This document shows positions 60,048 to 64,000 of a stretch of DNA of 64,000 nt, piece after piece. The stretch spans positions 25,856,380 to 25,920,379 of the forward strand of contig NC_059379.1 in NCBI RefSeq assembly GCF_019703515.2, read 5' to 3'. The stretch's first letter is position 1, and each line of letters begins with the position of its first letter. Below the pieces are notes generated by a model. The model did no database searches. It was not told the origin of the DNA and saw nothing but the letters and a program-made list of their open reading frames with translations. The position numbers were made by a program, and so were the translations under genes. The DNA comes from Myxocyprinus asiaticus. Lineage: Eukaryota > Chordata > Actinopteri > Cypriniformes > Catostomidae.

Positions 60048-61740
60048 TCATATACGATACAGTATACTGTATATTATATAAGGAATATGGAAGTAAAATC
60101 ATGACTAAAGTCTTTAAACATGTTAAATTACACTAACCAAAATAATAAAAACAAACTTAATGCTTGTATATTTTAAGCATATTTAATTTGGTAACATTAC
60201 ACACATAATTACATCAACACTGGTAGGTGAATTTTTACTATTGCATTTTTAATGATGGATTTATTTCTCATTATGTTAAATATTCTCCGCTTAAAAATGT
60301 TTTTTTGCAAAGACTTTAGTCATTATTATACTTCCATAAAGGAACATGAAATGTATTGTCTGAAATGTTGTACTAAAGGAATGTTATTCTGGAGCCTTCC
60401 ATTCCACAAGAATTGAAATGACAGATGACTGTGAGCTGAACGTCATGTATTCCAACACCTCAGGATGACTGGTTATAGCTGACTCTGTGCCTCCTCTAAT
60501 ACTAGTTACTGTGGCTGCTCTGTTCCTTACAGCTCCTCTGAGGCCCCGTGGCTCTGAGTAATGTGATTAAGCTAATGTGGGCATGTGACGGGTGGCTACA
60601 GTGGAGCCAGATGAAGTCATTCCCAGATGAGAGGAGGTAAATGCGAGCACTGTGACCTACAGAGATGGAGTGTGGGCACACCGATTGGAGAGCTCAACAT
60701 TTCGCGGAAAGCCTAAAATGTGTTAAATGTGTAGGAAAGAACTGCACCCTCATTACATATTCTTCCGTGTCCCTGTTTGTCTGTGTGCTGTAATTGCTGA
60801 CATACAAGCTGCCATAAATTTTGCCTGTTGTTGAAATGTGAGCTCAGTATTCTTCAAGCTCTTTCTAAATGAACGACAGAGCTTATTTTTCATGTCCGAA
60901 TACATTTTTGGAATAACTCCGAAGCTTCAGAACGACATGCGTATAATTACAGTGCTTGCAAGGCAGCACTTGATATTCCTTGTACTTATTTTATTACAGT
61001 GGTTAAATGGAATGCTGTCTCAATATTCCACAAACATTAAACATTATGTACTAAAGTTCTGCAGTCAATTCAGCCAATACTGCTTAACACAGACTACATT
61101 CAGACTTTGTTTTGCAGATAATTTTAGCCTTAGGTGTGCATTCATTCATTTATACTTTTTAAGCTATTTAAATCTGAACTGTGTATTGTTTTTTTTTTCT
61201 GATATTACAATACTTGCTCCTATTCCAGCTTAATATGTGTGCTATATTATTATGTAAGTTTACAATATAATATGTAACATAATTATTTTAAAGCTATCGG
61301 TTGGCTGATTTACCTGAAAAATGTAAGTGCTGTGATTCTTTGGCTCTTTCAAAATGTTGCTCAGCCTAACACACTGGCTCAACCAATGGTGTGAGTCTGT
61401 TTTTGATCTGTAGAATTTAATTTATGCAGAACCAAAGCTTATCAAAACTTACCTACCACTATTCTTTTGCTGCCTTTCTAAACACTAGGATTTCTTTCAG
61501 GAAATGCAAATCTAGTCAGAGTATGTGTTTCTTTTGTATTGGGTTTTTGCCATAAAAGCAAACACAAATGCTTAATGGCTTTGTGTAATGAAGGGCATAA
61601 ATATTATATTCTGAGCAGGTTGATATGTAGGTGGGAGAGAGTAATTACATACGCTCCAGACCCAGAATCGCTCTCTTTGAACAGAGCATATGTCATCACG
61701 CCTTTTACTCTCTCTCAGATAAATATATAAATAAATCAAT
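59760..61740. other. dnah9 intron, no gene seen
   Basis: Unique intronic DNA with an (AT)n tract. A 131-codon open frame at 60838-61233 is rich in Phe/Leu and shows no family features. Confidence 0.55.
60005..60046. repeat. (AT)n microsatellite
   Basis: About 21 AT units in a dnah9 intron. Confidence 0.95.
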
Positions 61741-61744
61741 TTAA

Positions 61745-62336
61745 AGAAATATTCAGGGTTCAATAAGTTTAGCTCAATCGACTAATATTTATGACTTGTC
61801 CCTCCTTTTCTATAAAAAAGCAAAAATCTGGGTCACAGCAAGGCACTTACAATGGAAGTGAACGGGGACAATCTGTAAATGTTAAAAAACTTACCGTTTC
61901 AAATGTGTATAGCCATAGCGTAACCAATTTGTGTGTTAACATGATTTTAGTGTGATGAAATCACTTGCTAACCTCTTCTTTGTAAAGTTATAACCAATTT
62001 TACAACTTAGTTGCCATGATGACATAACCCTATAAACTCTAAAACCCAAAAATGACAGTAAAAACAACAATTTAAACAACTTTACAGCTCAAATAATACA
62101 TGGGTTTTAACACAAGAATGAATGTTGTTTTATAAAATTGTAAGACTTCACATTTAACCATTAAACCATTCAATTCCATTGTAAGTGCCTCACTTTAACC
62201 TCGATTTCCCTTTTTTTTTTTTTTTTTTTTTTTTAAGAAAATTAGGGACAAGTAAATTTCCATTTTTTGTGGTAATCAACATTATGCTACAAATGCTGTC
62301 AATTGAGCTCAACTTGTATTAAACCTGGAATATTTT
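61745..62336. mobile_element. TTAA-flanked element with about 90-bp inverted repeats
   Basis: Flanked by TTAA at 61741-61744 and 62337-62340. The left end AGAAATATTCAGGGTTCAAT is matched by the inverted right end AAAATATTCCAGGTTTAATA, and the similarity continues through GAGCTCAAT and CTTGTCCCT. The interior has a T-rich run. A second copy is at 33335. Confidence 0.82.
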
Positions 62337-62576
62337 TTAAAGACCTCATGAAATCCTCTAATGAGCCATTTTTTTTTTTTTTTTTTTTTGTGTTGACATA
62401 TTTCCCATTAAAACATAGCATATAGATGGCTTCCAAGCTAATAGAATTAGACTAAAAGCCACAAAACTCCAATTTTGATTTCATGGGGCCCCTCCAATAA
62501 ACATACATACAGGAAATATACATTAAACATATACAGGAAATTATCTCTCTCTCTCTTTCTGTCAGGCCCCACTCAC

Positions 62577-62768
62577 CTTGCTGTTGGCCTCCAGATAGTT
62601 GTAGAGCAAACTGACTGAGATAGTCAGGTCTGCATTGTTGAACGGGTAACTCTTGTTCCAGCCCTGAGGGCCGAACTTCCTCCTTTCCGCCACCACCACG
62701 TGGAAGTAGCACAGGGCAAAAAGAATGCTTTTACACTCATTCTCTCAGGCACACATCTCCAGGGTTTC
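62577..62768 (-). pseudogene. dnah9: dnah9-like dynein heavy chain exon with premature stop
   Basis: 192-nt exon (64 codons) read on the - strand, acceptor TTGACAG and donor GTGAGT. It encodes ETLEMCA-stop-[22 protein letters not shown] and [20 protein letters not shown], ending YNYLEANSK. This is the conserved region near AAA6 of axonemal outer-arm dynein heavy chains (DNAH9/11/17 group), ATP-driven motors of cilia. Codon 8 is TGA (62745-62747) where the family has a sense codon. Everything else is conserved and the splice sites are canonical. The assignment to dnah9 rather than its close relatives rests on the shisa6 neighbour, since SHISA6 and DNAH9 are adjacent in human (from memory). It is the first of six dynein exons seen on this strand. 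Confidence 0.88.
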
Positions 62769-64000
62769 CTGTCAATTAAGACACATTCATATCATGCTTT
62801 AAATTCTGGCAAAAAGTTCCTACTTTAGAACAAAGAGACAATGTTGAAAGCAAAAACCTTTGCGATTTTCTGTTGTCATTCTCTTTCATTGTTAGAATTC
62901 CCAGCGGACATTCGACATTAGGACAGACAAAAGGATGACTAGATTCCAATATATTTAGGAGCTGAGATTCCTTTTTAATTGTCACTGCTTGTCAGGTCTT
63001 TCATCCCCGGGCTCATTATTTCAAATGACATAAATGAGTGTGGGGGGTTGGGTTGGTTGCGAGCCAAATGGCATCTCGACCTCATGGGATTCATATATTT
63101 GTACAAGCAATCCAATAACGTTGTTGAACAAATATCCTCTGCTTATGAATATGTCACAAGCAATAGGAGTCCTTATAGGTTATTCTGTTGGACCTTGTGC
63201 AGCTGACTTAAAAAGCGGAGGTGGTGTTAAAGCGCTGATCCAGACACAAGTGAATTAATATTCTGCCCATGACAGCAGTGGACTCAACACAGCAAAGAGC
63301 ACAGCATACATCCACTAGCCCACCATAGCTGACGACTCACAAACCTAATGCTGACGCAAATGCTCATGCTAATTCTATGTAAATATCGAAATCCTTATGA
63401 TTCTGTAATTAAAGCCGTGGCATCATTGTGTGTGTGTTTGGTATGACAGTTTATGATTAATGTATTGCCATAGTGATGTTTTACTGTTAGTCACAATCAA
63501 ACTAATCATTAAAAGTTACAAATCATTTAGGTTAGCCCTTGATTTGATGACGCCAACAGGAAGGAATTGACTTGGCTCTTTGCTAGGACAGCTGAAAAGG
63601 TCATTATGAAAGCAGCTGTCATTTTCTGGATTACTGTTGCTTACTAGAGTTTGAGAGCTGTTTAGACCTTTTTTTCTGCTATTGATTTACTTTCAAGGTG
63701 TGTACATGACTAGAATGTGAGTCATTCAGCCAAGGAAACCTCCTAGAAAGCTACAGTGCCATTATGTTGCTACAGCACTTATCTGGGAGATAGTCATCAG
63801 CACCCTGAGCACTAAATTGGCCAAGAGCGAGCTCGACAGTCACACAAAGATCGAGGTTTGGTGATAAGACATGCAGAATTTTAATTGCCATTTGCAATAC
63901 AGAAGCACCACAGCAGTCTCAGTCACTGAGATTCTCTCATAATAAGCAAAATGAGCCACACTGATGGGAATAATTTTATTAGCCAGCTCAGAGTTTGAAG
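62769..64000. other. Upstream dnah9 intron, no exon seen
   Basis: Beyond the acceptor at 62769 no further dynein exon is recognisable before the window ends; the rest of the gene would lie at higher coordinates. Confidence 0.55.

Noticed and set aside
60838..61233. 131-codon open frame
   Set aside because: Phe/Leu-rich translation of AT-rich DNA without family features; not a dynein exon and on the wrong strand.

Overview
The window is teleost genomic DNA, most likely from a cyprinid (carp-like) fish. It is AT-rich and intron-dominated, full of microsatellites, and carries the short inverted-repeat element families that are typical of cyprinid genomes. No prokaryotic-style operon, RNA gene cluster or CRISPR array is present.

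Two host genes meet tail to tail. On the + strand are four 3' coding exons of shisa6, an AMPA-receptor auxiliary subunit of the Shisa/CKAMP44 family. They lie at 3747-3785, 14015-14077, 24569-24721 and 27265-28070, join in one continuous reading frame, and end in the PDZ-ligand EVTV. On the - strand are the last six exons of an axonemal outer-arm dynein heavy chain (dnah9-like): 62577-62768, 59568-59759, 58518-58688, 47206-47388, 43983-44371 and 34895-35123. Splice sites and exon lengths are preserved, but the coding sequence carries four in-frame stops, a 1-base deletion and a 1-base insertion, so this copy looks like a young pseudogene. A decaying ohnolog in a polyploid cyprinid would explain it (inference).

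The introns are packed with mobile elements. Three copies of one DIRS1-type tyrosine-recombinase retrotransposon are present, all on the + strand. Copy 1 (17118-23286, in a shisa6 intron) keeps both inverted terminal repeats and the internal complementary region. Copy 2 (36157-39369, last dnah9 intron) has lost its 5' part and its recombinase. Copy 3 (54384-58467) has lost the reverse transcriptase and half the recombinase. A degraded Ty3/gypsy LTR element (47949-51580) has integrase upstream of reverse transcriptase, which is the Gmr1-type order. Smaller DNA transposons include a hAT with an 8-bp duplication nested inside a TTAA-flanked element, a TA-flanked Tc1-like element, TTAA-flanked elements with long inverted repeats, and a hAT-like remnant with a BED-finger fragment.

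Layout: 1-17117 shisa6 introns with two small exons and old repeats; 17118-23286 DIRS copy 1; 24569-29444 shisa6 3' exons and UTR; 29.5-34.9 kb intergenic repeats; 34895-62768 the dnah9 pseudogene with TE-filled introns; 62769-64000 the next dnah9 intron. The transposons do not cooperate with the host genes; the visible relationship is insertion into introns and, for dnah9, decay.
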